A stretch of 35,277 nucleotides of DNA from a bacterium (GTDB lineage: Bacteria; Margulisbacteria; Marinamargulisbacteria; JABIPA01): the NCBI GenBank assembly GCA_018698675.1, contig JABIPA010000040.1, forward strand, positions 1 to 35,277, given 5' to 3'. A model generated the notes under the pieces. The model ran no database searches and was not told the DNA's origin. It worked only from the letters and a program-made list of their open reading frames with translations. The position numbers and the translations under genes were made by a program. This document shows, piece by piece, positions 19,696 through 27,816 of this stretch (positions within the stretch are counted from its first letter, which is position 1; every line of letters starts with the position of its first letter).

Positions 19696-20079
19696 TTAGC
19701 TTATTGAACTAGAACCAATAAATTCTTTGTCTAGATATTTGATGATATCCTTTGATTCATAAAGCCAAGTAACGGTGTCATTTAATTCTATTTTTAAACA
19801 AGGAACTTTAATTTTTCCTCCGCCTTCTTTAAGTTCATTACGGGCGATTGAATCTCTTTTTGCATCTTTACACTTAATTCTTAAGTTTAGACGTTTTATA
19901 TGTCGTCTTACTCGAACACAAAATGGGCAAAGATGAAACTGATACAGTGTTAAAAACTTTGTTTGCTGATCTACTATTTTTTGATTTTCTTTTGTTCTTT
20001 TTTGTTTACTTGGAGGAAATATCCAATTTAGAAAAATTATTAAGTTTCCTAATACGATTCGAATTAATTTTATTAACAT
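19696..20079 (-). CDS. Membrane-anchored glutaredoxin-like protein
   Basis: A 127-residue protein with one hydrophobic N-terminal segment (about 4-22) followed by a basic stretch, then a thioredoxin-fold domain of glutaredoxin/GST-N type. The redox motif C-P-F-C is at 51-54, the cis-proline site is V-P-C-L near 92-95, and the C-terminal W-L-Y-E-S-K-D-I-I-K-Y-L matches the glutathione-binding end of glutaredoxins. It would reduce disulfides or glutathione mixed disulfides; the basic residues after the membrane segment suggest that the domain faces the cytoplasm. It is convergent with the peptidase-like gene and divergent from the DUF2237 gene. A promoter-like pair sits immediately upstream and there is no Shine-Dalgarno, so it may be leaderless. 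Confidence 0.8.
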   Translation of the reverse strand: MLIKLIRIVLGNLIIFLNWIFPPSKQKRTKENQKIVDQQTKFLTLYQFHLCPFCVRVRRHIKRLNLRIKCKDAKRDSIARNELKEGGGKIKVPCLKIELNDTVTWLYESKDIIKYLDKEFIGSSSIS

Positions 20080-20087
20080 AGGTCAGT

Positions 20088-20117
20088 AGTATACGTTATT
20101 AACCTAAAACTATTCAA
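20088..20117 (-). promoter_or_regulatory. Putative promoter of the glutaredoxin-like gene
   Basis: On the minus strand TTGAAT (20117-20112) and TATACT (20093-20088) are 18 bases apart, and the -10 ends eight bases before ATG 20079. On the plus strand the same short divergent region carries TACAAT at 20134-20139 ahead of the DUF2237 gene, so two divergent promoters probably overlap here. Confidence 0.5.
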
Positions 20118-20148
20118 AAAGTATTATTAATCATACAATGCAGGTCAT

Positions 20149-20523
20149 ATGAGTAATGAATTTCAGAAAAATGTGATGGGTACTGTTCTTAGGGCATGTT
20201 GTATGCAACCTATTACCGGGTTTACTCGGAATGGTATCTGCGAATTACATCCTGATGATCGTGGATTACATACAGTTTGTATTGTAGCGACAGATTCGTT
20301 TTTGGCTTTTTCTGCATCTGTAGGGAATGATTTGTCCACGCCATACCCAGACTATCAATTTCCTGGATTGAAAACTGGTGATAAATGGTGTCTTTGCGCT
20401 TTAAGGTGGAAAGAAGCATATGATGCAGGATGCGCTCCTCATATCGTATTGTCCGCTACTCATGATTCTATGCTTGATATTGTTTCTTTAGAGATTTTAA
20501 AGAAGTTTGCAATAGATATTTAG
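20149..20523 (+). CDS. DUF2237 family protein
   Basis: A 124-residue protein that matches the DUF2237 family along its whole length: N-V-M-G-T near the start, P-I-T-G-F-T-R-N-G, H-P-D-D-R-G-L-H-T-V-C, the T-D-S-F-L-A-F-S segment, G-N-D-L-S-T-P, F-P-G-L-K-T-G-D-K-W-C-L-C-A-L-R-W, and A-P-H-I-V-L-S-A-T-H near the C-terminus. The family is widespread, small and cytoplasmic; its biochemical role is not established. The start is ATG 20149, with CAGG a few bases before it and a TACAAT box at 20134-20139. Its stop lies five bases from the stop of the convergent calpain-family gene. Confidence 0.9.
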   Translation: MSNEFQKNVMGTVLRACCMQPITGFTRNGICELHPDDRGLHTVCIVATDSFLAFSASVGNDLSTPYPDYQFPGLKTGDKWCLCALRWKEAYDAGCAPHIVLSATHDSMLDIVSLEILKKFAIDI

Positions 20524-20528
20524 TTTTT

Positions 20529-23204
20529 TTAAAGAAGAAATGTTCCACTATCAATAACGCCATCTTTATCCGCTACCGACTGAATATGAATTTGATCAAA
20601 GTATTTGTGAAAGTCACTAATTTCTAGAAAAAATTCACCACCACGTTTGCTAATACCCATGTTTTTAAAATTATTTGAGTATGACACACCATGATTTCCC
20701 CAGGGATTTCTCAATCTTATAAATGCTTTTCCGCTGTCGTTGGTTTTATACCCGCATATTTCATAAGCGTGACCACCCGCCAATCCCTTAATTTCGGTTG
20801 TATTTTCTTGTTTTCCTGATTCTAAATTATCGTCGGGATGGTTCCAGTTTTTTGTAGTTGCACACATGTAAGAGATAGAAAAAGGACGGTTTGACAATGA
20901 ATTACCTTCTCCATTAATGAGATAAAGATTTTTTTGAATGAGCATATATAAATCAAACGTAGTTTGGGTATACTTTGGGCGCACATCTGGCGTGTAAGAA
21001 GGTCTTTGGATAACCTGTGAGCTTAATGGATTGGAAAACCTGAACTTGGGTTTAGAATCATCTCTTTTAGAGTCGTTACAGAATAAATGTGTGTTTTTTT
21101 TCAATGTTTCTTTTCCTGAATTTGAGATAGGCGACGAATTTAAGAGATCTATGTAAAATTCTCGTTCAACTAAATCAGTTTTTGAAGATGAGGCACCTAT
21201 TGTTAAATGGATTTTAATTTTTCCTATGGATGAGGGAGAGTTTACAAATGAAACCCATTTAATGGCATCTTCTTTTGATAACCCGATATAGTCACGTTGA
21301 AGTTTTATGTATCCGGGGACATTAATCCGAGGTAATGCGAATTCTTTTTCTAGGCAAATAAGAGGTTGTTCGACTCCTCTACAATTTTCAAAAAAAGTAA
21401 GAAATAAATTTAAGACTTTCTTGTTTTCTTCTATTTCTGAATTTGAGATATTTTCAGTAGTTTTCCAATTGAAATTTTTTAGGTCATTTTCTAATATGTC
21501 CAAAAATTTTGTGTTATAGTCCGTTGTTTTTTTTGTTGCTACATAACTAAAATTTTCATGATTATTGGCGTCCTGAATTTTTTCTATATAGCCTTTGTAT
21601 ACTAGTTCTTGAATTAAGTTTTCTTTTATTTGAGTAATTTCGGTAAGTTGATTTAGGATGCCACTTATTGTTTCAGTTCTATCTTGATTTAAGTTAAATA
21701 GATAAAAGTTTTTTAATTGAGATTCTATATCTAGTTCGAATAGTCGGTAGAAACGTTCTTTGTTTTGAATTTTAGGGGTCAATTGCAGTACTACTTCACT
21801 CGATCTCACGAGGGGTACTTCTTTAATAAATTCTTCGCTTAGAAGTTTTTGTGTGACGTCTTCGATTTTTATACTTTTAATTGGCTTTCCGAAAAACAAG
21901 TAATTTGGATTTTTGGAATAGTTTTTTAGTATTGTTTTGATATTTTCTTCAAATTCTTTTTTTATAAATATAGATTTAATTAGAGGCGAGTTTTCAGTTA
22001 AAGGATTCGATTTTGAATTTGATAGGCCCTTTTTTTGGCAGTAAATGAATAGATCACGACTACCTATATTTTTATCTAACAAGACGTCTGCATCATTATG
22101 TGTGTAGGCTGAAGAATGGTCGTTGACGGTTTCTAATATTCCTAAGCTTTTAAAGATATCATTTAGAGAACTGTTATCTAAAAAATCTACAGTTTCTGAT
22201 GTGTACTCACCTATTGATAATGGATTAGTTGTTCTTTCTTCTGTGAAATTAGGAATTTCTATTTGTTTGGCTGGTTTTCCTCTTAAACTTTCAAGTGCTA
22301 AATATACTTGTCCACCTCTTATTGTTGAGAAGTTGGAGCCTGGATTCCATACTGCATAAGCTTTTTCGACTAGACCAACCCAAGGCGCTCCGTTTGACAA
22401 AATACTTCCACCGATTTTATTTTTAGGTAGGCTTTTTTCTATGACGACTTCCTCTTTAGTGAATGAATTTGAGGCATCTTTTTTATAGAAAAAGACAGAT
22501 ACTGTTCCGTTAGTGTTATTGATAATTAGCTCTTTTTTAATGAAGTTGGGATTGTTTCTTGTGATGGTTCCTAATGCGGCAAGAAAATAGCAGTCGCCTA
22601 TTTGTCCTTGTACGATGTCTTCTACAGAAGGAGAACCTGATTTATTAAAAATAGGACCTTTTATCATTTTATATTGAAAATAAGCTTCCTTTTTATGGTA
22701 TTGAGAATGTGTTAGCTTTTTTGTATATCCTATTTTGGTAGACGTTTTTCCGAATTTGTCTTCGACTTTATATAGTATAATTTGGTCGGTTTCGGGGAAA
22801 AAACCTAATTCGATTGCCCTAACGTCGAATTTTGATATTTCTGAGAATTCTACAGTTGTTCCGGTTTTTAGTTCGAACGGGTTTTCGTTTGTTTTTCTAG
22901 GAGTAATAATGCAATTATAGGTTAGTTGATATTTTGATATGTCTGGATTTTGAATCGTTGGGTTTACGGTTAATTTGTTAATACTAAAGGGGTAGAAGTT
23001 AGAGATAGGGAGTGTTGTCGAGGGAGACCTATCATTTGTTGTGCTTCCTGAATAAGTAATACGTTCTTCGTATCTACTTCTATTTAAGAAAGATATCTTT
23101 TTTTTTGCTTGTCCAAAGATGGAGTTACGAACTTGTTTTTCGTCAGGATACGTTTTATCCATAACGTCTCGAGTTGGTATATAGTGACCATGTACTGAAT
23201 CCAT
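20529..23204 (-). CDS. Calpain-family (peptidase C2-like) cysteine protease with a large internal insertion
   Basis: An 891-residue protein. The catalytic half-domain PC1 is clear: Q-G-Q-I-G-D-C-Y-F-L-A-A-L with C205, then W-V-G-L-V-E-K-A-Y-A at 275-284 and the G-G...A-L-E-S-L-R-G segment near 297-309. PC2 is also clear: G-G-H-A-Y-E-I-C-G-Y with H812 and R-L-R-N-P-W-G with N833. The catalytic Cys, His and Asn are all present. They are about 600 residues apart, whereas canonical calpains have about 150-170, so roughly residues 400-740 are an insertion; its 510-560 part could be a winged-helix-like segment. The first 180 residues are unassigned and polar, and there is no EF-hand or clear signal peptide. 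AAAGGAG precedes ATG 23204 at good spacing. Bacterial calpain-like proteins are often secreted or effector-like; that role is inference here. Confidence 0.88.
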   Translation of the reverse strand: MDSVHGHYIPTRDVMDKTYPDEKQVRNSIFGQAKKKISFLNRSRYEERITYSGSTTNDRSPSTTLPISNFYPFSINKLTVNPTIQNPDISKYQLTYNCIITPRKTNENPFELKTGTTVEFSEISKFDVRAIELGFFPETDQIILYKVEDKFGKTSTKIGYTKKLTHSQYHKKEAYFQYKMIKGPIFNKSGSPSVEDIVQGQIGDCYFLAALGTITRNNPNFIKKELIINNTNGTVSVFFYKKDASNSFTKEEVVIEKSLPKNKIGGSILSNGAPWVGLVEKAYAVWNPGSNFSTIRGGQVYLALESLRGKPAKQIEIPNFTEERTTNPLSIGEYTSETVDFLDNSSLNDIFKSLGILETVNDHSSAYTHNDADVLLDKNIGSRDLFIYCQKKGLSNSKSNPLTENSPLIKSIFIKKEFEENIKTILKNYSKNPNYLFFGKPIKSIKIEDVTQKLLSEEFIKEVPLVRSSEVVLQLTPKIQNKERFYRLFELDIESQLKNFYLFNLNQDRTETISGILNQLTEITQIKENLIQELVYKGYIEKIQDANNHENFSYVATKKTTDYNTKFLDILENDLKNFNWKTTENISNSEIEENKKVLNLFLTFFENCRGVEQPLICLEKEFALPRINVPGYIKLQRDYIGLSKEDAIKWVSFVNSPSSIGKIKIHLTIGASSSKTDLVEREFYIDLLNSSPISNSGKETLKKNTHLFCNDSKRDDSKPKFRFSNPLSSQVIQRPSYTPDVRPKYTQTTFDLYMLIQKNLYLINGEGNSLSNRPFSISYMCATTKNWNHPDDNLESGKQENTTEIKGLAGGHAYEICGYKTNDSGKAFIRLRNPWGNHGVSYSNNFKNMGISKRGGEFFLEISDFHKYFDQIHIQSVADKDGVIDSGTFLL

Positions 23205-23301
23205 ATTATTCTCCTTTCTTTAAGATATTATCGGTTTGTATTTAAAATTATTTCATTTTTAAATTTCCATTTTAATTTTATCGTTATATGAATATACTTT
23301 T

Positions 23302-23330
23302 TTTAAAGTAATATGGATGAATGTTATTAT
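23302..23330 (+). promoter_or_regulatory. Possible promoter of the DUF423 gene
   Basis: TTTAAA at 23302-23307 and TATTAT at 23325-23330 with a 17-base spacer lie about 35 bases before the start codon, leaving room for the GAGGG ribosome-binding site at 23352-23356. The boxes are common in AT-rich DNA, so the call is weak. Confidence 0.3.
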
Positions 23331-23364
23331 CTAAATTAAAGATTAAGAAAAGAGGGTTTTTAAA

Positions 23365-23775
23365 ATGACGAGTCAAATTGAAAAGAATTGTTCACGAAGA
23401 ATTGTTTCTTCAGGTTTGTTTTTTGCTTTTTTATCAATTTTGTTGGGTGCATTTGCTGCACATGGATTGAAGGGAATCGTTAGTGAATATCAATTAAGGA
23501 TATTTCAAACAAGCGTACGGTATATGATGTGGCATTCGTTTGGTCTTACATTATATGGAATGGTAAGGTTTTACGGTGGCGGCCTAATAAAAGATGCGTC
23601 CAGTTTCTTTCCAGCAAGATTATATTTATATGGAATATTGCTTTTTTGTGGAAGCTTATTTGTTCTTACTTTTGTAAACCTCCCGGTTATTGGTGCTATT
23701 ACTCCTTTAGGTGGATTATGTTTTTTAGCGGCGTGGGGTTCATTTATGACTCAAGTTATATTCTCAAAAAAATAA
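23365..23775 (+). CDS. DUF423 family small integral membrane protein
   Basis: A 136-residue protein with four hydrophobic segments (about 14-34, 50-68, 85-104 and 109-131). The DUF423 signature G-A-F-A-A-H-G-L-K is at 28-36 and the following F-Q-T-S-V-R-Y-M-M-W-H segment is conserved. The family (YgdD/YwdK-like) is in the inner membrane and its role is not established. ATG 23365 is preceded by GAGGG nine bases upstream. It is divergent from the calpain-family gene across a 160-base AT-rich gap. A second frame inside the gene (23529-23795) is a shadow. Confidence 0.9.
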   Translation: MTSQIEKNCSRRIVSSGLFFAFLSILLGAFAAHGLKGIVSEYQLRIFQTSVRYMMWHSFGLTLYGMVRFYGGGLIKDASSFFPARLYLYGILLFCGSLFVLTFVNLPVIGAITPLGGLCFLAAWGSFMTQVIFSKK

Positions 23776-23989
23776 GAATGATTTTAAAATTATAATTGAA
23801 TAGTTTTTAATATGGATACTTGGTTTCGCCGTATTAATAGTTGATATGAGAGATAGACAATTAGTATTTTTAATATATAGTTTTTTTTAGTGTTTTTGTT
23901 TTACGTTTGTATATATTTTTTGATTTAAATGAGATGAGTTAAGACGAAATTGTTTGATTTTATTTAAACAAGGGTATCTTAAAATAGGT

Positions 23990-24907
23990 ATGCTAGAAAA
24001 AAAATCAAATGTCTATTTTCAAACGCTGCAGCTTTCTTTAGCTGTATTTTCAATATTTTTCATTATTTCAATTATACTAAAGTTTACTCTTCTCATTAAA
24101 GTAACGGGCTTTGCTTTAGCTGGTCTTTGTTTTTCTTATGTATTAGATGATTTTAATTTTCATAAGTCGAGTAAATGGGTCACGATTATTTCGGTATTAA
24201 CTGGTTTATCTTTTATTGCAATTGTACTTGGCAAGGATTGTGGCTTTCATTTGTTTTTGATCGTTTTTGCATTTTATCCTCTTTTAGTTTTTAGACCGAA
24301 TCAAATTAGAAGTATTGCTATAACAGTAATGTTTACAGTGATTGGCTTTTTTTTAGTCGAACGTTTTGGCGCAAATGGATCCATGGTAAGAGGTATCTCT
24401 TCTCAGTTTTCGGATATGATTTATCAATTTTCAGTTATATCCGTTTTTTTAAATTTATTTTTTGGATTATATTTTTTAAATATTGTTCAACAACGAAAAC
24501 AGATTATTTTAGATAAACAAAATAAACAATTGAAGAAAATTGCGAGGGAATTAAAAAATTATAAATATGCTGTAGATCGATTAGCTTCTGTTGCTATTAC
24601 GGATGGAGATGGTGTTATTGAACACGTGAATGATAAATTTTCTACCCATTCAAAATACGATAAGGACGAATTAGTGGGGAGTACTCATCAATTAATTAAT
24701 TCAGGACATCATTCAAAAGATTTTATAAAAACAATGTGGAAAACCATAGGAAATGGAGATGTTTGGAGCGGAGATGTTAAAAATAAGGCTAAAGACGGAA
24801 GTTTTTATTGGGTTAATATGTTTATTGTTCCCTTCAAAAATGAAGATAAAAATTCGTTTAGATATTTAGCAATTAGGTTTTTGAAATCAGATTCATCCCA
24901 AACATGA
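23990..24907 (+). CDS. Membrane protein with a C-terminal PAS domain, no output domain
   Basis: From ATG 23990 the product is 305 residues; a TTG at 23954 would add 12 residues but has no better ribosome-binding site. About five or six membrane segments fill residues 1-170. A short charged, probably coiled-coil linker (172-195) leads to a single PAS domain (about 193-300) with I-T-D-G-D-G-V-I-E-H-V-N-D-K-F, Y-D-K-D-E-L-V-G and the D-G-S-F-Y-W-V-N strand, a typical PAS_3/PAS_9 layout. The protein ends directly after the PAS domain, with no histidine kinase, GGDEF, EAL, MCP or HTH domain. It may signal by dimerising with a partner encoded elsewhere, or be a truncated sensor. The 214 bases before it (23776-23989) are AT-rich, with nothing I can identify. 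Confidence 0.75.
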   Translation: MLEKKSNVYFQTLQLSLAVFSIFFIISIILKFTLLIKVTGFALAGLCFSYVLDDFNFHKSSKWVTIISVLTGLSFIAIVLGKDCGFHLFLIVFAFYPLLVFRPNQIRSIAITVMFTVIGFFLVERFGANGSMVRGISSQFSDMIYQFSVISVFLNLFFGLYFLNIVQQRKQIILDKQNKQLKKIARELKNYKYAVDRLASVAITDGDGVIEHVNDKFSTHSKYDKDELVGSTHQLINSGHHSKDFIKTMWKTIGNGDVWSGDVKNKAKDGSFYWVNMFIVPFKNEDKNSFRYLAIRFLKSDSSQT

Positions 24908-24971
24908 TTTTTCTTTTAGGGTAATTTTTTCCAGAAAGTTTTAATAATTAAATGTGGTTTATGACGATAGG

Positions 24972-25000
24972 TTGATGAAGCCTCAAATCGACTTCATCAA
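24972..25000. terminator. Hairpin between convergent genes, possible terminator
   Basis: TTGATGAAG (24972-24980) and CTTCATCAA (24992-25000) form a perfect 9 bp stem with an 11-base loop, placed between the ends of the PAS-protein gene (24907) and ispG (25017). Neither side has a convincing T tract, so it is at best an imperfect bidirectional terminator. Confidence 0.4.
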
Positions 25001-25016
25001 TTCCATAATCCTTTGT

Positions 25017-26252
25017 TTATTTAGTAGCTAAAGTGGTTTTATCAGAATATTTATTTTCTATGTAAACACTTAAAATATCCAAGAATTGTTCTTTAATATT
25101 ATCGCCTCTTAATGTTTTGTAAAAAGATCCATCTTTGTAAACGGGTATTCCTGGGTTTTCATTGTTACCTGGCAAACTTATCCCAATGTCTGCATGTTTT
25201 GACTCGCCTGGTCCATTTACAACGCAACCCATTACAGCAACTGTTAACATTTCAACTCCATGGTATTTTGACTTCCAAGTTGGCATGTTTTGTTCAATAT
25301 ATTTAGTTACGTCTTCTGTAAGATATATAAACTTATCACTATTTGTTCGTCCGCAGCCTGGGCAACTTGTAACACTAGGCATGAAATAACGTAATCCCAT
25401 TCCTTGTAGAAGGTGCTTACATGTAGCAACCTCGAGTTCTCTACCAACGTTTGGTTCTGGAGTTAAAGATATTCTGATGGTATCGCCAATTCCTTGTTGC
25501 ATAAGAACTGCTAATGCTGCTGAACTTGCCGTCATTCCTTTTATAGCGCTTCCTGCTTCTGTAAGCCCTAGATGCAGAATATAGTCACATTTTGAAGCTA
25601 ATTGTAGATATACGGCAACCATATCTTGCATGTCTGACATTTTTACACTTAATATGATTTTATCTTTTTTAAGGCCTAAAGACTCGGCGTATTCAGCACT
25701 AGTTAAGGCGCTTTTAACCATTGCATCGTAAATTACGTCTTTGAATGATTTAGGTGTTTGGAGTTTTCCATTACTTTCCATCATTTCTGTGAAGAGTTCT
25801 TGATCAAGAGATCCCCAATTTACTCCGATTCGAATTGGCTTATCATGTTCAATCGCAACTTTGATCATCGTAGCGAAATTGTCGTCTTTTTTTTCGCCTT
25901 TACCAACGTTTCCTGGATTAATTCTGTATTTGGCTAATCCTTGTGCTGCTTTTTCGTATTTACTTAGAAGGATATGTCCGTTGTAGTGGAAGTCACCGAT
26001 TATTGGTACGTCACATCCAAGGTCGCTCAATTGATGAATAATTTCTGGGACAGCGGCGGCTGCTTCAAAATCGTTTACAGTGATGCGAACAAGTTCTGAT
26101 CCTGCATCTGCAAGTGTTTTTATTTGTTTTACGCTTTCTTTTACGTTTGCGGTCATTGTATTTGTCATTGATTGAACAACGATAGGGTGATCGGATCCCA
26201 TTTTAATATTTCCAATGGTAGCTGTATTTGTTTTTCGTCTAATAATTTTCAT
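25017..26252 (-). CDS. ispG: 4-hydroxy-3-methylbut-2-en-1-yl diphosphate synthase
   Basis: A 411-residue IspG (GcpE), the [4Fe-4S] enzyme that converts MEcPP to HMBPP in the MEP isoprenoid pathway. The N-terminal TIM-barrel motifs are clear: V-Q-S-M-T-N-T at 26-32, L-V-R-I-T-V-N near 54-60, and R-I-N-P-G-N-V-G-K near 110-118. The three cluster ligands are C297 and C300 (S-C-P-G-C-G-R-T) and C343 in M-G-C-V-V-N-G-P-G-E, with E350 as the fourth-site residue. Length matches the bacterial two-domain form without the plant/chlamydial insertion. GGGAG sits just before ATG 26252. The presence of ispG shows that isoprenoids are made by the MEP route. The next gene upstream on this strand ends at 26306. 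Confidence 0.97.
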   Translation of the reverse strand: MKIIRRKTNTATIGNIKMGSDHPIVVQSMTNTMTANVKESVKQIKTLADAGSELVRITVNDFEAAAAVPEIIHQLSDLGCDVPIIGDFHYNGHILLSKYEKAAQGLAKYRINPGNVGKGEKKDDNFATMIKVAIEHDKPIRIGVNWGSLDQELFTEMMESNGKLQTPKSFKDVIYDAMVKSALTSAEYAESLGLKKDKIILSVKMSDMQDMVAVYLQLASKCDYILHLGLTEAGSAIKGMTASSAALAVLMQQGIGDTIRISLTPEPNVGRELEVATCKHLLQGMGLRYFMPSVTSCPGCGRTNSDKFIYLTEDVTKYIEQNMPTWKSKYHGVEMLTVAVMGCVVNGPGESKHADIGISLPGNNENPGIPVYKDGSFYKTLRGDNIKEQFLDILSVYIENKYSDKTTLATK

Positions 26253-26305
26253 GTTATCTCCCGAGGGTATAATTTATTTTTGATTCTAAGATTTATTTTT
26301 TGAAC

Positions 26306-26719
26306 TTAATAATTTAAGGGTTTCTTTTTGAGATCTTCGAATAAATATTCTTTTGTTTCGTCGTCGATAAAGCCGGTGATTACAAGGCCTTTATTTAGCT
26401 GGAATGATTTTAGAGCATGTGTCGTTTTATTATTAACTTCTCCGTTCAAGTCGCCAGAGTAAAGTCCAAGGTATTTCAATGATACTTGTAGAAGAAGTAC
26501 TTGTAGCTCAGCTCGTGTTTTTTCGGGCTCTATTTGTAAAGTTCCAGACCGTGGATCTGATTTAATTTTTGTATGAAAATGATAGACACTTGTTTTATGG
26601 TCATGGTGTCCACCTGTTTTGTCTACTTTTCCCGGATGCGAGAAGCAAAGAGATACGCTTAAAATACTTGCAAGAAGGCCTGTACCTAACCATATAATAA
26701 ACGTGTAACTTTGTTTCAT
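26306..26719 (-). CDS. Exported YHYH-motif protein with a C-terminal peptidoglycan-binding-like domain
   Basis: From ATG 26719 the product is 137 residues; an upstream TTG at 26776 would add 19 hydrophobic residues before the same signal-like stretch and is less likely. Residues about 5-26 form a hydrophobic signal peptide or anchor. Next is a YHYH-type histidine-rich segment: S-H-P-G at 27-30, G-G-H-H-D-H-K at 36-42 and Y-H-F-H at 46-49, likely a metal-binding motif. Residues about 70-130 resemble a PG_binding_1 domain (Y-L-G-L-Y-S-G-D-L-N-G, then T-T-H-A-L-K-S-F-Q and I-T-G-F-I-D-D-E-T). It probably acts at the envelope. It ends 53 bases upstream of the ispG start on the same strand. Confidence 0.75.
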   Translation of the reverse strand: MKQSYTFIIWLGTGLLASILSVSLCFSHPGKVDKTGGHHDHKTSVYHFHTKIKSDPRSGTLQIEPEKTRAELQVLLLQVSLKYLGLYSGDLNGEVNNKTTHALKSFQLNKGLVITGFIDDETKEYLFEDLKKKPLNY

Positions 26720-26793
26720 ACTTAAGCTAAAGATTAGTATGTTTTTGTAAATAATAAAATACCTCGTAAAAAACAATTGGATATTATGTTCGG

Positions 26794-26821
26794 CAGGAAT
26801 TTTTTTTATATTGAATTCCTG
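26794..26821. promoter_or_regulatory. Inverted repeat overlapping a putative mtnP -35 box
   Basis: CAGGAATT (26794-26801) and AATTCCTG (26814-26821) are perfect 8-base inverted arms with a 12-base spacer, between two divergent genes. The right arm overlaps TTGAAT (26811-26816), a weak -35 paired with TATGTT (26833-26838) ahead of mtnP. This placement is what a repressor site would look like. No regulator gene is adjacent. Confidence 0.35.
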
Positions 26822-26869
26822 GTGAAAATTTTTATGTTTTTTTCGATTTAAAGAAAGGAAACGATTTAT

Positions 26870-27685
26870 ATGAAATTATTAGAGAACTCACAGTCAGAAT
26901 CAGCGTCTATCGGAATATTTGGAGGATCTGGATTTTATTCTTTATTAGAGAATGTAAGAGAAGTGAATATAGAAACTCCCTATGGTCCGACTTCAGATAA
27001 GATTGCCTTGGGGGAAAGAAATGGTAAGAAAATTGCTTTTCTGCCACGACATGGAAAAGATCATACAATTCCTCCTCATAAAATTAATTTTCGTGCAAAT
27101 ATGTGGGCAATGAAAGCCCTAGGGGTAAAATTTATAATTAGTCCATCTGCGGCAGGTAGTTTGCAGAAACATATCGAACCAGGCCATTTTGTTGTGGTTG
27201 ATCAATTTGTTGATAGAACGACAGGACGGGTTGATACCTTTTACGATGGGCCTGCTGTGACCCATATGTCATTTGCAAACCCTTATTGTGATTATTTAAG
27301 GACTATAGCTAGCGAATCAATTAAAAAAACAGGGGTTGTTTGTCATGATTCAGGAACGGTGGTCGTTATTCAAGGCCCTCGGTTTTCATCTAAGGCTGAA
27401 TCTAAGTGGTTTAGTAAACAGGGGTGGGAAGTCATAAATATGACTCAGTACCCGGAAGTTGTCTTGGCGAGAGAATTGGAAATGGCTTTTGTAAATGTGT
27501 CATTGATTACCGATTTTGATTCTGGAGTTGATGAAGTGAAAAAACCTGATTCCGTGGAAGACATATTAGAAGTTTTTGGAAAAAATATTGAAAATATTAA
27601 AAAATCTATTTTATACATGATTGACTCGATTGATGTTGAAAAAGAATGTGAATCTCACAAAGCATTAAGTTTTTCGAGGTTTTAA
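26870..27685 (+). CDS. mtnP: S-methyl-5'-thioadenosine phosphorylase (PNP/MTAP family)
   Basis: A 271-residue protein of the trimeric MTAP/PNP family, which splits methylthioadenosine with phosphate to adenine and methylthioribose-1-phosphate. Diagnostic motifs: I-G-I-F-G-G-S-G-F-Y at 14-23 (phosphate site), P-R-H-G at 59-62, the I-S-P-S-A-A-G-S-L segment near 90-98, V-V-I-Q-G-P-R-F-S near 165-173, and N-M-T-Q-Y-P-E-V-V-L-A-R-E at 190-202. The two aspartates of T-D-F-D (D215, D217) at the base-binding site favour a 6-amino purine (adenine) over hypoxanthine, as in MTAP. AAAGGA precedes ATG 26870. A methylthioinosine-preferring variant cannot be excluded from sequence alone. Confidence 0.92.
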   Translation: MKLLENSQSESASIGIFGGSGFYSLLENVREVNIETPYGPTSDKIALGERNGKKIAFLPRHGKDHTIPPHKINFRANMWAMKALGVKFIISPSAAGSLQKHIEPGHFVVVDQFVDRTTGRVDTFYDGPAVTHMSFANPYCDYLRTIASESIKKTGVVCHDSGTVVVIQGPRFSSKAESKWFSKQGWEVINMTQYPEVVLARELEMAFVNVSLITDFDSGVDEVKKPDSVEDILEVFGKNIENIKKSILYMIDSIDVEKECESHKALSFSRF

Positions 27686-27804
27686 TATGTAGGTGCTGGT
27701 CTTTAATTTTATTGAATTGTGTTTTTGTAATATTTATTAAAAAAAATAGGTTTAAAATAAGGCTAAAAAGGGTATTTTTATATACAGTAACCATGTTGAG
27801 CTGA

Positions 27805-27813
27805 GGGGGGGGG
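27805..27813 (+). repeat. G9 homopolymer in a ribosome-binding region
   Basis: Nine consecutive G bases run from 27805 to 27813, three bases before ATG 27817, and merge with the GAG of the Shine-Dalgarno. Such a run is out of place in this AT-rich sequence and is a candidate slippage site for expression switching. Confidence 0.85.
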
Positions 27814-27816
27814 AAT

